64,000 nt of DNA from Phycisphaeraceae bacterium. Lineage in GTDB: Bacteria > Planctomycetota > Phycisphaerae > Phycisphaerales > Zrk34. A model generated the notes under the pieces. It was not told the origin of the DNA. It worked only from the letters and a program-made list of their open reading frames with translations, and made no database searches. The position numbers and the translations under genes are program-made. The stretch is from positions 1 to 64,000 of the forward strand of contig JANQHD010000006.1 of NCBI GenBank assembly GCA_028282805.1. Reading direction: 5' to 3'. This document shows, piece by piece, positions 24,076-36,000 of the stretch (positions are counted from its first letter, which is position 1; each line of letters starts with the position of its first letter).

Positions 24076-27000
24076 TCAGGTCGCCGCGGGGATCGTGAAC
24101 GCGAAGCGGGCGTTCACGCCGTTCAGCAGGGCCGTGCCCGCGGGGTCGCCGATGGTGGTCAGCGCCGAGCGGTGGCCCGAGCGATCGACGATCGGATCGG
24201 TCGCGTCGCCGACCAGCACGACGTCGAACATCACCACCGCATCGTCGAGCTCCTCGACCGGCAGCTGGTTGAACGGGGCGGGCCTGACGATGTCGATGAA
24301 GCCGAGCGTCCGGCCGTCCGTCGTCAACACCTCGCCGTACTCGAGGGTCACGTTGTCGACCAGCGTGTAGCTGTCGTCGAGGAAGTTGTTGTCGGTATCC
24401 ACGAACTGCATGACCGCGACGGTGCCGTTGTCGGTCGGGATGCCGTTCGCCGGGTCGATCGCCTGGGACAGCCGGACCGAGTCGCTGTTGACCGGCTCGG
24501 TCAGCACCAAGCGGAGGCGGTTGGGCGACTCGAAGGTGACGTTCAGGCCGCCGTTCTGGTCGAGGTCGAACTGGTTCTCGTTGCGCACCGGGTCGAAGAC
24601 CGGGACCTCGACGCCCTCTTGGATCTCGACGGTGGGGGCCAAGAACGGGTCGGGGTGCTCCTGCATCTCGAGGCGGAACGGGTTGGTGCGGATGTTCGTG
24701 CGGCCGACGCCCTGGGTGGTGACGACCACGGACTGCCGCGTCGGCGCCGAGGTGTCGACCTCGGTGATGTTGAGCCTGCCGATCTTGCTGGAGGCGACGC
24801 CGCCGGCTTCGACGGTGTTGATGATCCGGTCGCCGACCTGGCGCCGCAGGAAGACGTTGTGGTCCGCCGGCAGGCCCGGGCCCTCGCCCAGCGCCGGCAG
24901 CACACCCACGGTCAGCACCGAGTCGGTGAACAGGCCGAACGTCGCCGAGCCGAGGTAGCCGCCGTAGATCAGGTCGTCGGCGGTGTTGAACAGGCCGTCG
25001 GCGCCCGCGTCGATGCCGTAGGCGAACAGCGCGTCGTTCGACGTGCCGGATACCCGCAGGTTTCGGCCGCCGGAGGTCACGATGACCTGGCCGCCGAGCA
25101 CGTGGTTGAACGTGGCGTTGGTCAGGGCGTTGCCGACGATGAGGGCGCCGGCGTGGGTGCCCTTGATGCCGACGTTGCCCGCGGTGCCGGTGATCCGCAG
25201 CACGCTGCCCGCGTCGGTGTGGCTGGCGAGGTCGACGCGCTTGGCGTCGCCGTGCACCGTCGCCCGCGCCGTGGCGCCGAGCGTGCCGGTGAACCTCAGG
25301 TTGGACGCCCCGTTCATGTCGAGCGTGCCGCCGAACGCGCCGCCGAACGTGGCGCTGCCGGCCATGCCGAGGTGGAGCTCACCCGTGGCGAGCACGTCGC
25401 CGCCGACCGTTGTCGTGCGGTTCGAGCCGAGCCTCATGTGCCCGGCGAAGTCGCCGGTGCGCTGGCTGTAAGTCGACAGCTCGCCGCCGAAGTGCAGCAT
25501 CGCGCCATCGAGCACGTTGTTGGTCAGCGTGACGGACCGGCCGTTGCCCTGGATCTCGAGCACGCCGCCGAAGTCGCCGGTGCGCTGCGTCAGCGAACTC
25601 AGGTCGCCGGCGCTGGCCAGGACGCCGAAGAAGTCGTCGTTGAGCGTCACGCGTTTGAACGTGTTGCCCGTGGTGACGAACCGGCCCTGGTAGACGCCGT
25701 TGATGGTCAGCGAGTCGACGTGGGTGGCGATGATGCCGCCGGAGTTGGCCTCGTCGGTGTCGACGAGCTGTGCGAAGCGGTTCGCCGCCGGGTTGGCCGC
25801 GGTCTCGAAGGTGAAGAACTCGCCGGTCCCGCCGTCGTCGAACGTCAACCCGGTCACGTTGCTCGACAGCACCGACTGGGTCGTGAGCACCGTGATCACG
25901 CCCGTGCCCGGGTCGATCTGGACCACGTTGCGACCGGCGTTGTCGAAGGCGATCAGCTCCATCGCCACGCCGTCGTACTCGAGCGCATCGACGGTGATCG
26001 GGTCGCCGGCGGAATCGACCACCGGCACGCCCGCCGCGAAGGTGCCCGTGGCCACGTCGTAGTTCACGAGCTGCGAGCCGCCGCCGGCCGCGGGCATGAT
26101 GAACAGGATGTCGTTGGCGGCCGTGTCCGCCGTGAACGGCAGGTTGTCGCTCGCCGCCACGATTGCCGGCTGGCCGGTGTCGTCCGACAGCGTCAGCAGC
26201 CGGCTGAACGCGCCGGTGACCGTGTCGACCGTGCCGAGCACGGCCACGCGGCCGGTGGCGTCGGCGGTGTCGACCGGGTTCGTGAAGAACATGCCGTTGC
26301 CGGCCGTGTCGTAAGCGAACGTGCGGAAGTTCGTGCCCGTCGAGCCCACGGCGAACGCGTCGAGCGCGTTGTACGTCGCGTTGGCCAACGCTTGGTCGGT
26401 CACCTCTTGGAACAGCGAAGCGTCGGCCAAGTCGGCTTGGTCGAGGAACAGCATCTGGAACGTCGCGCCGTCGCTGTGCATCGCCAGCAGGTTGCCGTCG
26501 GCGTCGAAGCCGATGCCCTTGATGCTGGTCGAGCCCGCGCCGCCGCCGTTGATCTGCACGTTGCCGATCACGGTGACCGCGCCGGTCGCCGAGTTGATGG
26601 TCACCAGCTGGTCGGTGGTGCCGCCCACACGACGCAGGCCGTAGATCGTGCCCGTGCCCGGCTGCACGGCCAGGCCGGTGAACGCGTCGGTCACCACGCC
26701 GCCGTCGTCGAGCAGCACGCCCTGCAGCGCATCGCTGGAAAGGCGGTGGACCAGCAGGTCGCCGCCGCCGTCGGGCACCGTTTCGATCTCCGCGATCGCC
26801 CGATCGCCGGCGTTGCCGATCGCCGCGTTGCCGTCCACGTCCGAGATGATCGCGATCAGGCGATCGAACTGGTCGAACGCGATCGAGTCGACGTGCGAGC
26901 TGAAGCTCGCGACCGGGAACGTGTTACGCAAAGCGCCGATCACGGTAAACGTGCCGGTCGTGTTGTCGAACCTCACCAGCTGGTCGACGCCGGTGCTGGC

Positions 27001-30000
27001 ATCGATCGCGTACACCTCGCCGGCGGAGTTGACGGCCAAGCCGCTGAGCTGCACGCCCACGCCGATGTCGCCGCCGACCTTCCGCGTCGGCGACGGGTCA
27101 TACAACCGGGCCGCGGCGAACAGGTCGGCGCCGTTGAAGTCCATGCCGAGCAGGTCGGCCGCGTTGCCGGTGTAACCGTCAACCACGTTGACCGTGCCGA
27201 GCACGCCGCCGGGGCCGTCGAGCGTCGGGTCGATGTTGTCGAGCACGCCGCCGCCCGCGTGGGCCCAGAAGATGCCGGCCCCGTCAACGGTCAGCGTGTT
27301 GTAGACCGTGTTGGCGTAGGTGCCGAGGTTGCTGAGCAACGGCGTGGCCGAGCCGGTGTTGATCGTCGCCCGCTTGACCGGGCCGCCGATCACCAGGCGG
27401 CCGGGGCCCTGGTCGTCGAGGGTCAGCGACGAGACCTCGCCGCCGATCTGGCCGGACAGGTTGCCGCCGAGGTCGTCGAAGGTGAACGTCTTGACCGGGC
27501 CGTCGACCCAGATGTCGGGCGCATCGGTGCCATCGCCGACGATGTCGCCGTCGAACACGAACGAGCTGACGGTCGAGTCGTCGGTGCTGAGCAGGCGGCC
27601 GATGTTCACCGCGCCGCCGCCGGTCACGGTGACGCGCGAGGACTTGGTCGTGCCGTTGAACACGATCGCGTCGATCACGCCGTCGCCCGGCACCGCGTCG
27701 TAGATGTCGACCGACTCGCCCGGCTTGCCGGTGAGCGTGATCGTCGCGCCCTCGGCGGCGTAGACGAACGGCGTGCCGCTGACCGCCGAGCCCACCAGCG
27801 CCGGCAGCGGGCTGCCGAGGTCGGTGGTGATGTTGGCCAGGGTGTAGGTCACCGCGTCGTCGACGACGCCCGCGCCCGTGGCGCTGTTGGACTTGATCGT
27901 GGTGTCGCTGAACACGCCCGACGTGCCGTCGATCGCACCGCTGAGCCGGCTGATCGTGCTCATGCCGCCGGTCATGGATGTGGCCACCGCGGGCGCGACG
28001 AAGTCGCCGGCCGCCCCGGCGTCGGTGCCGGCGCTGATGAAGCTGCCGTTGGTCAGCCCGCCGCCGGTGATCGACACCGAGCGGGACGAGCCGAGGTAGA
28101 CCGCCGCGTCGGCCGCGCTGCGTGCGGCGTTGACCTCGGTGGCGTCGGCCAGCGGCGTCGCGTCGTTGACCACCGCGTTGATCGCGCTGGGGCCGTGGAC
28201 GTAGCCGAACATCGCCGAGCTGTTGTCCATCGTGCCGCTGGTAAACGTGTCGGTGTTGCCGCCCGAGGCGTAGACCGAGTTGGTCATCGACGCGGCGGTG
28301 AAGCGCGACACGTGCGCGATGCGCGTCGCTTCGTTGGCGTCGTTGCCGGTCGGCGTCGGGGCGAAGACGTCGTCGTCGCCGTCGGAGACGCCGAACTGGA
28401 TCAGCGAGTTGTCGATGCTGGTGGCGCTGAAGCTCTTCGCGCCCTGCGCGAAGGTGATGACCGAACCGACGATCGGGCCGGCGAAGCTCATCGTGCCGCC
28501 GTTGCCCTCGCCGACGAGGTTGACGGTGGTCGTGCCGCCGACGGTGGACCGCACGATGTCCCGGCCCACGTGCAGCGTGTCGCCGAGGGCCTGGCTCATC
28601 AGGTCGCCGCCGACGCTCAGCGTCAGCTTGGCGTCGATCAGGCTGTCGGTCGCGACCATCCAGTCGCCGCCGATCGTGGCGCGGGTGCCCCGGCTGTTGT
28701 AGCCGACGTTCAGGTCGCCGGCGAAATCGTTGGTCACCGACAGCGTGTTGAGGTAACCCAAATCGATGTCGGCGCTGGCCGCGACGCTGTCGCCCACGGT
28801 CAGCGAGCCGAGCCCGTGGGTAAAGTTGATCACCGCGCCGGAGTTGACCATGCCCGGGATGCGGATCGACTTGCCGGACACGCCGGAGATCGTGCCGTTC
28901 AGGTCGCTGCCGGTGATGGTGACGCTGACCACGTCGCCGGCCAGCGCTTGCAGCACGCCGTTGAGGTCACCGCCGCGGAGGTCGAACTTCGTGATGTCGC
29001 CGAGCAGCGACTGCAGCGTGAAGCCCGCCGCCAGGTCGCCGCCGGTCAGCGTCGCCGACTTCACGTTGCCGCCGACGGTGAACAGGATCGTGGTGCGCCC
29101 GTCGCCGAGGTCGCCGCCGGTGAAGGTTGCCCTGCCCAACTCGCCGCCGATGGTCACCGCGTCGTGGATCAGGTTGTCGCCGAGCGCGTGGAACTGCGTC
29201 GTGTCCGCCGCGGCGAAGCCGTTGGCCAGGTCGAGGTCGGCGGCGTTCAACCGCAACAGCTGCGAGGTGACGCCGTCGTTGGTCTGCGCGATCAGGTTGC
29301 CCTCGGGGTCGAAGCCGACGCCGATGATGTTCGTCACGCCCGCGCCGCCGCCGAGCACCTCGGCGCTGCCGATCGCGGTGACCGCGCCGGTCGTGGGGTT
29401 GATGGCGACGAGGTCGTCGGTCGCGCCGCCGGTCCGGCGGTTGGCGACGATCGTGCCGTTGAGGCCCGCGAGGTTGTTCGGGTCGTTAGGGTCGTTGAAC
29501 ACGGCCAAGCCGGTGAACGCGTCGACCACGCCGCCGCCGTCGAGCGCCACGCCCTTCATCGTCGTGTCGCCGACCGCGTGCACTGCGACCACGCCGCCCA
29601 CGGCCTCGATATCGATCTCGACCAGCGCCACCTCGGCCGCGTCGGCGCCACTGCCGTCGCGGTCGCTGACCAGCGCGATTAGCTGACCGAGCCCGTCGAA
29701 AGCCATGGCCAGGAGGTTCTGACTATAGGTATCCGACGCGCCGCCAACCTTGTTCTGCATCTCGCCCACGACGGTGAACCCACCCGTGGCTGGGTCGATG
29801 ACGATTAGCTTGTCGGTGCCGTCGATGGTGTCCACCGCGTACACCTCACCGGTGACCGGGTGGATCGCCATGCCGCGCAGGTCGGACGTGGCCGCCGTCA
29901 CCGCGCCGGTGATCGGGTCGATGAGGACCAGCTCATCGGTCACGCCGCCCGTGCGACGGATCGCGTAGAGCCGGCCGTTGAGCGGGTCGGACGGGCTGGC

Positions 30001-33000
30001 CAGGTTGTTGTACACACCGAAGCCCACGAACGGGTCGAGCACCCCACCGCCGTCGAGCAACACGCCCTTCGCCGACGGATCGCCGATCTTGTGCACCTCG
30101 ACCACGCCGCCCACGGCCACGCGGTCGATCTCGACCAGCGCCGCCTCGGACGGGTCGGCACCGGCGCCGTCGCGGTCGCCGACCAGCGCGATCAGCCGGC
30201 CGAGTTCGTCGATCGTCAGCGCGAACACGTCCTGCGAGTAGCGGTCGTTGGCGAAGGCGAAGGTGTTCCGCAACTCACCCACGACGGACAACGCGCCCGT
30301 GATCGCGTCGATCATCACCAGCGTGTCAACGCCACCGATCGTGTCGATGCGGTAGGTGTCGCGCGTGGTCGGGTCGACCGCGGCCACGCTCAGGTCGGCC
30401 GGGTCCGGCGTCAGCGCGCCGACCGTGCTCAGCGGCCGCGGGTCGGCCGGGAACAACGGCTGGCTGCCGACGAACGGGCTGGCGAACAGCGTGCCCATGC
30501 CCGCCGCGTCGTAGGAGAACGTCCGCAGCACGCCCGTCGAACTCGGGTCGACCGCGAACACGTCGTGCGTCGTGGGGATCGTGAACGCGACGTTCGTCAC
30601 CTTCATGTTCGACAGGTTGCCGCCGACGAACAGCAGGCCGTGGACCTGGCCGATCACGTCGAGCGTGCGCAGGTCGCCGGAGACGTACACGTCGGCCGCC
30701 AGCACGGTCAGCACGCCGCCGGAGCTGTTGCCCACGCGCAGCGTGTTGAGGTTGCCGTCGACCACCAGCTCGTCGCCGACCCGGCCGAACTGCCCGGTGA
30801 CGATGATCTGGCCGACGTCGCCGGTGAGGTCGGCGCTGCCGAAGAAGCTGCCCTTGATGGTGATGCGGGAGACGACCAGGCCGCGGGTCAGACCCACGCC
30901 GCGCGCCTCGATGTCGCCGGTCATGTCGCCGCCGACGGTGACGTTGCGGATGATGCCGTCGGCGAAGAGCGAACCGACCAGGTCGCCGAGGATGTTGATC
31001 GTGTTGATGTTGCCGTTGGGGCCGACGGCCTGGACCAGCGAGTCGCCCAGCAGGTTGCCGCGGAGCGTGAGGCTGTTGAGCGGGCCGGCGATGGTCATGG
31101 TCAGCGTCCGCACATCGGCGCCGGGGTTGAAGCGGCCGAGCTTACCGGTGGTGACCTGCACGTTGTCGATGGTCGCCGGGTCGTCGTCTACGCTCTTGCC
31201 GGTGGTGATGGTGCTGATCTCGTTGGCGAAGTCGAACGTCGAATCGACGATCTTGTGGGCGCGCAGGTTGTCCATCTCGACCGTCGCCTGCGCGGTGGTG
31301 CCGTTGATCTGGCCCGCGACCATTTCGTAGCGCCGGTTCGACGCCAGCGCCAGCGCCAGGTCGTTGAGCACGGTCAACGGCTGGTCGAAGCGCGGGTCGT
31401 GCGCGAACCGCGTGCTCGGGCTCACCGACCCGCTGAAGTCCGCGACCGCCAGCAGCTTGCCGTTGCCCGTGGCGACCACGTCGCCGATGGTCGAGTCGGC
31501 CAGCAGGGACACGCCGACCAAGCCGAAGCCGCCGGCGGTGACGTGGTTGAGCTGGCCGTTGCCGCTCGTGGCGAACACCGAGTGGAAGATGCCGAAGCCG
31601 TTGACCGTGACGTTCCCGGTGAAGGTGCTGGCTTCGAACTCGCTGCCGATGATCCCGCCCGAGCCGTTGAGCACGATGGTGTCGATGAAGCCCGCCGTCG
31701 CCTCGGTGCGGTCGGTCTTCGCCGACATGCTCAGCAGCTGCAGTACGTTGACCGTGCTGTTGATGATCGAGCCGTGGGTCAGCTGGATGCGATCGATCTG
31801 CTGGGTGGAGACGATGTCGCCGAGGATATCGGAGCCCGAGCCCTGGTTGAGGACCAGCTGGATCGCGCCGTTGGCGTACAGGCCGCCGTGGCTGAACGAG
31901 CCGCTGCCGGACGGCGCGAGCACCTCGCCGATGTTGACGCGCTGGATGTCGCCCTGCACGAAGACGGGGGCGAGCAAGCCCTGGGGGCTGTCGGTCCGGT
32001 TGACCTCGTCGGCGTTCGCCAGCAGCGAACCGAGCGTGCCGCCGATCGAGAGGTTGCCCAGCGACTTCCAGCTGCGGGCCTGGATCACGCTGCCCGTGAC
32101 GTTGACGCCGAACTTCTGGTTGTCGAACGGGTAGGCGGTCAGCACGTTGTCGCGCCGGTTGACCACGGCCCCCGAGTGGGTCATGGGCAGGCCGATGTCG
32201 CCCTTGCCGAACAGGTTGCCGATGCTGGTGGCGTTGATCGAGACCATCTCGCCGCCGGTGGCGTTGTTGATCTGGGTCAGGCCGTTGCCGTTGATCGTCA
32301 TCACGTCGACCACCACCGGGCCGTTGAGCACGACGCTGATGTCCGTGCCCTGGCCGAGGATGAGCTGGCCGTTCTGGTCGGTGACCGCGCGGCCGAGGCC
32401 GTCGACGTTGATCGTGCCGATCTCGACGGTGCCGTTGTTGGGCGTGTTCAGCGACGAGGCCGTGAAGCCAAAGTCGCTGCTGGTCACGCTGACCAACACG
32501 CTGCCGCCCGAACCGCGGATGCCGTACTGGTTGATCGTCAGCGCGCCGGCCAAGCCGATGCCGGCCGTGCCGGGCCGCAGGACCACGCGGCCGCCGCTGT
32601 CGTCGACGTGCTCGAACGCCTGACCGGGGTCCAGCGTCTGCGGGGCGAACGAACCGGACGCGAACTGGTTGTCCTGGAAGATCGCCCCGTCGACGATCAT
32701 GTAGCGCACGTTGCCGCCGGGCCCCGTGGTGATGGCCGGGCCGCCCTCGGCGGCTCCGCCGAGGTTGCCGTTGACGTCGATCAGGTCGATGATGCCGTCG
32801 GCGCCCACGCCGTCGGTGTTGAGTCGGATGAAGGTCGGCGATTGACCGTTGTCGGCGCCGGTGATGGTGCCCGCGCGGATCACGCCGATGCCCTTGTTGG
32901 TGTACATCGACCCGCTGAGCGTCGCGGCCGCGTCGATGACCTGGATGTAGTCATCGATCGCCGCGGCGCCCGTAAGCGGATCGACGCTGTTGAACGTGAC

Positions 33001-36000
33001 CCGGCCGGCGGTCGACTGCAACAAGCCGACGCCGCCGTTGGGCACGACCAGGATCGGCGTGCCGACAACCGCGTTCTGGAAGATCGTCGAGATCTCGCTG
33101 CCGATCAACGCGCGGAGGTCGCCGTTCTGCGTCTGGATGATCCCGCCGCTGGTGCCGGTGTTCATCAACAACAACCCGCCGGCGTTCAAGACGCCCAAGT
33201 CGCCGTCGAACACGGTGAACGCCTGCGCGCCGGCGCCGAGCAGGTTGTTGGTCGTGCGGATCGCACCCAGGCCCAGCTCTTCCACGCCCTGGATCGTCAG
33301 CGTGTATGCCTGGTCGCCACGCGGGATGTTGGCTTCGTCGGCGTCCTGGGTCGTGTTGAAGTTCGTGTTGTTGATCGCCGCCACCGCGAAGCGGTACTCG
33401 CCCGGCCGGTCGGCGGTGAAGCGGAGCGGCGTGGTGGAGTCGAAGAAGCCCGTGATGCCGTAGTTCGTCGCGATCAGCCGGCCGTCGGGATCGAACACGC
33501 CCACGCCGACATTCGGGTTGTTGATCAGCACGTCGACGGTCTGGCCCGCCATCAGCGACACCGCGTAGTAGTCGACCAGGTCGTTGGGGGTGTTGCTTGC
33601 CTCCACGTTGCCGGTCACGGAAGCGAACGCCACGCCGTCCGGGTCGAAGCTGCGCAGCGTGCCCAGCCGCTGGGCCGTGTCGAAGGTGTCGTTGAAGTAG
33701 GTCGACCCGCCGTCGTAGAGCTTCAAGGCGCTGAACGCCGCCGAGATCGAGCGCTGCGTCGGGTTCGCGCCGGTCACCGTCTGCCGGCCCTCGTGCTCCG
33801 TGGTCGGGGCGGTCGGGTCGGTGAAGAACAGCGCCGAGTCCAGGTTGTTGATCGTCGCCGTGCCCACGAACGAGTTCAGCGCCCACACCTGCCCCAGCTG
33901 GCCGCCGATCGTCATGTCGAAGTGGGTCATGTAGTTCGGCAAGGTCGGGTTGCCGTTGGCGGTGTTGACCGTGGTCTGGTTCGTGCCCAGCGACGAGGCG
34001 GAGATCAGGTTGTGCAGGTCGCCTTCGACGTTGAAGTTGCCCGGGATCGTCACGGCGCCGAACGTGGTGCCCGCGGTCGCGCCGGTGAGGATCGAGCCGG
34101 CGTAGAACGTGTTGGCCGAGCCGTAGAGGTCCACGTGGCCCGTGACCTTGCCGCCGATGAGGAAGTCGCCGAAGTGCTGCGACTGGTCGGTGTCGGTTGC
34201 GATGCCGCGCAGCGTCATGATCACCGCGGACTCGTCCGCGCCGGCCTCGGCCAGGACGCCCTGCTGGCTGAGCAACAGGTCGTCGCCCGTGGCGTTGTCG
34301 ACGACCATGAACTGGTCGCGCGTGAAGTTGTACGCCAGGCCGCCGACCGTCGGGCGCACCGAGCCCTTCTCGGTCTTCAGCACCTCGCCCACCGCCACGG
34401 CGCCGGCGCCGAGGGTCGTGGTGATGCCGGTCACCAGGGCATTGCTGGCGTTGAGGCCTTGTGCGTCGAACAGGTCGATGTCCATCACCCGGCCGTTGGT
34501 CTGGTCGTGCACCACCAACGTCTGGCCGAACCGGTCGAACGACATCGAGCGCAGCGTGAACGGCGTCTGGTCGAGGTTGCCGGGGAAGTCCTCGCGGTCG
34601 GTGAACAGGTCCGCGTCGGCCACGACCGAGCCGTCGGTCGCGTCGACCTCGTAGATGCGCCCGTCATTGCCGATCAGGTACATCGCCTGCTGCGCCGGCG
34701 GCCCGGCGATGTTCGGGCTGGCGAACGGCGCAAAGGCGATCGAGCTGACGCCCGCCGTCTGGAGCAGCGGGTCCAGCACGCCACCCGTGCCCAGCGGGTC
34801 CACCGGCGTGAACTCGACCGTGTTGGAGCTGACGAAGACCGAGTCGCCCCCAAGGTTCAGGTCGAAGCTGATGAATCGACCGTTGGCGTCGGTCTCCAAG
34901 CCGAACAAGGTGGTCGACGCCGAACCCGCCGTGTTGTAGGCGACGGAGTTGGTCGGGTCGGCCGGGTCGATGATGATCAGGTTGTCCGTGCCGGCCGCGC
35001 GGTTGTAGGCGAACAACCGGCCGAAGCGGTCGAAGGTCAAGCCGTCTACGGTCGCCGCCGAGCCGCCCACCTCGATATCGCCCAGCGTCGCGACCTCGCC
35101 GGTCGCGGTGTCGATCGTGATCAGCTGGTGCGTGCCGGCGTTGTCGCGCACGGCGAACAGCGTGCCGTCGGCCGAGAACGCCATCGCGACGATCTCGTCG
35201 GTGATCGCCACGCCGCCCTCGGTCAACTCGATCTCGCCGCCCTGCCCGTTGTCGCTGACGGCCTCGAGGTCGTTGAAGTTCAGGTCGAAGTCGAGGTCGG
35301 CACCAGTCGTGTTCAGCGTGTACAGCACACGATTGCCCGTGATCGCCGACGGGGCGACCAAGAGCACGAGCGGGTCGTCAGCCGGGTCGAGACGGTTCGG
35401 GTCGAAAACGATCTCGTCCACGGTCGCCATCTTGACAAAGCTGCCCGGGGCGTCGCTCTGGTAGATCGTGCCTCGGAATCCCGCGCCGCCCGAGTTGCTG
35501 GAGGAGTAGAGGTCCAGGTCGCCGAGGCCGGTGTTCTCCACGAACAGGATCGAAGATTTGTCCGTCGACAGCGCCATCGTCTCCGGCGAAAAAGAACCGG
35601 GCAAGCTGCCGCCCAGACCGGACGCCGTCAGGTCGATCGGCACGAGGTCGGGCTCGGTGCCGATCGTGCCGAGCACCAACTGGTCCGGCGTCGTGGGGTC
35701 GGCGTCGTGGTCGATGCCGTAGACGGCGTAAAGCTGTTCGTTGCCGTCGAAATCGAGGTCACCGTAGGCGAAACCAAGCGCGTCGCGCAACGGGAGGTTG
35801 AAACCGCTGGCGCCCCCGGTGTCATCGAAGAACACCTCCGCGTGCATGAACACCTGACCGGTCGCCGGGTCGATGAACGCGATCTGATCGGCCGGGGCCG
35901 TGTCCAGCGGGTTCGTGTTCAGGATGGTCGTGACGATGCCCCCGCGATCGTTGACCTGGTCGACATCGAGCACCAGGAACGAGTCCGGCCGGGTCAGGTC

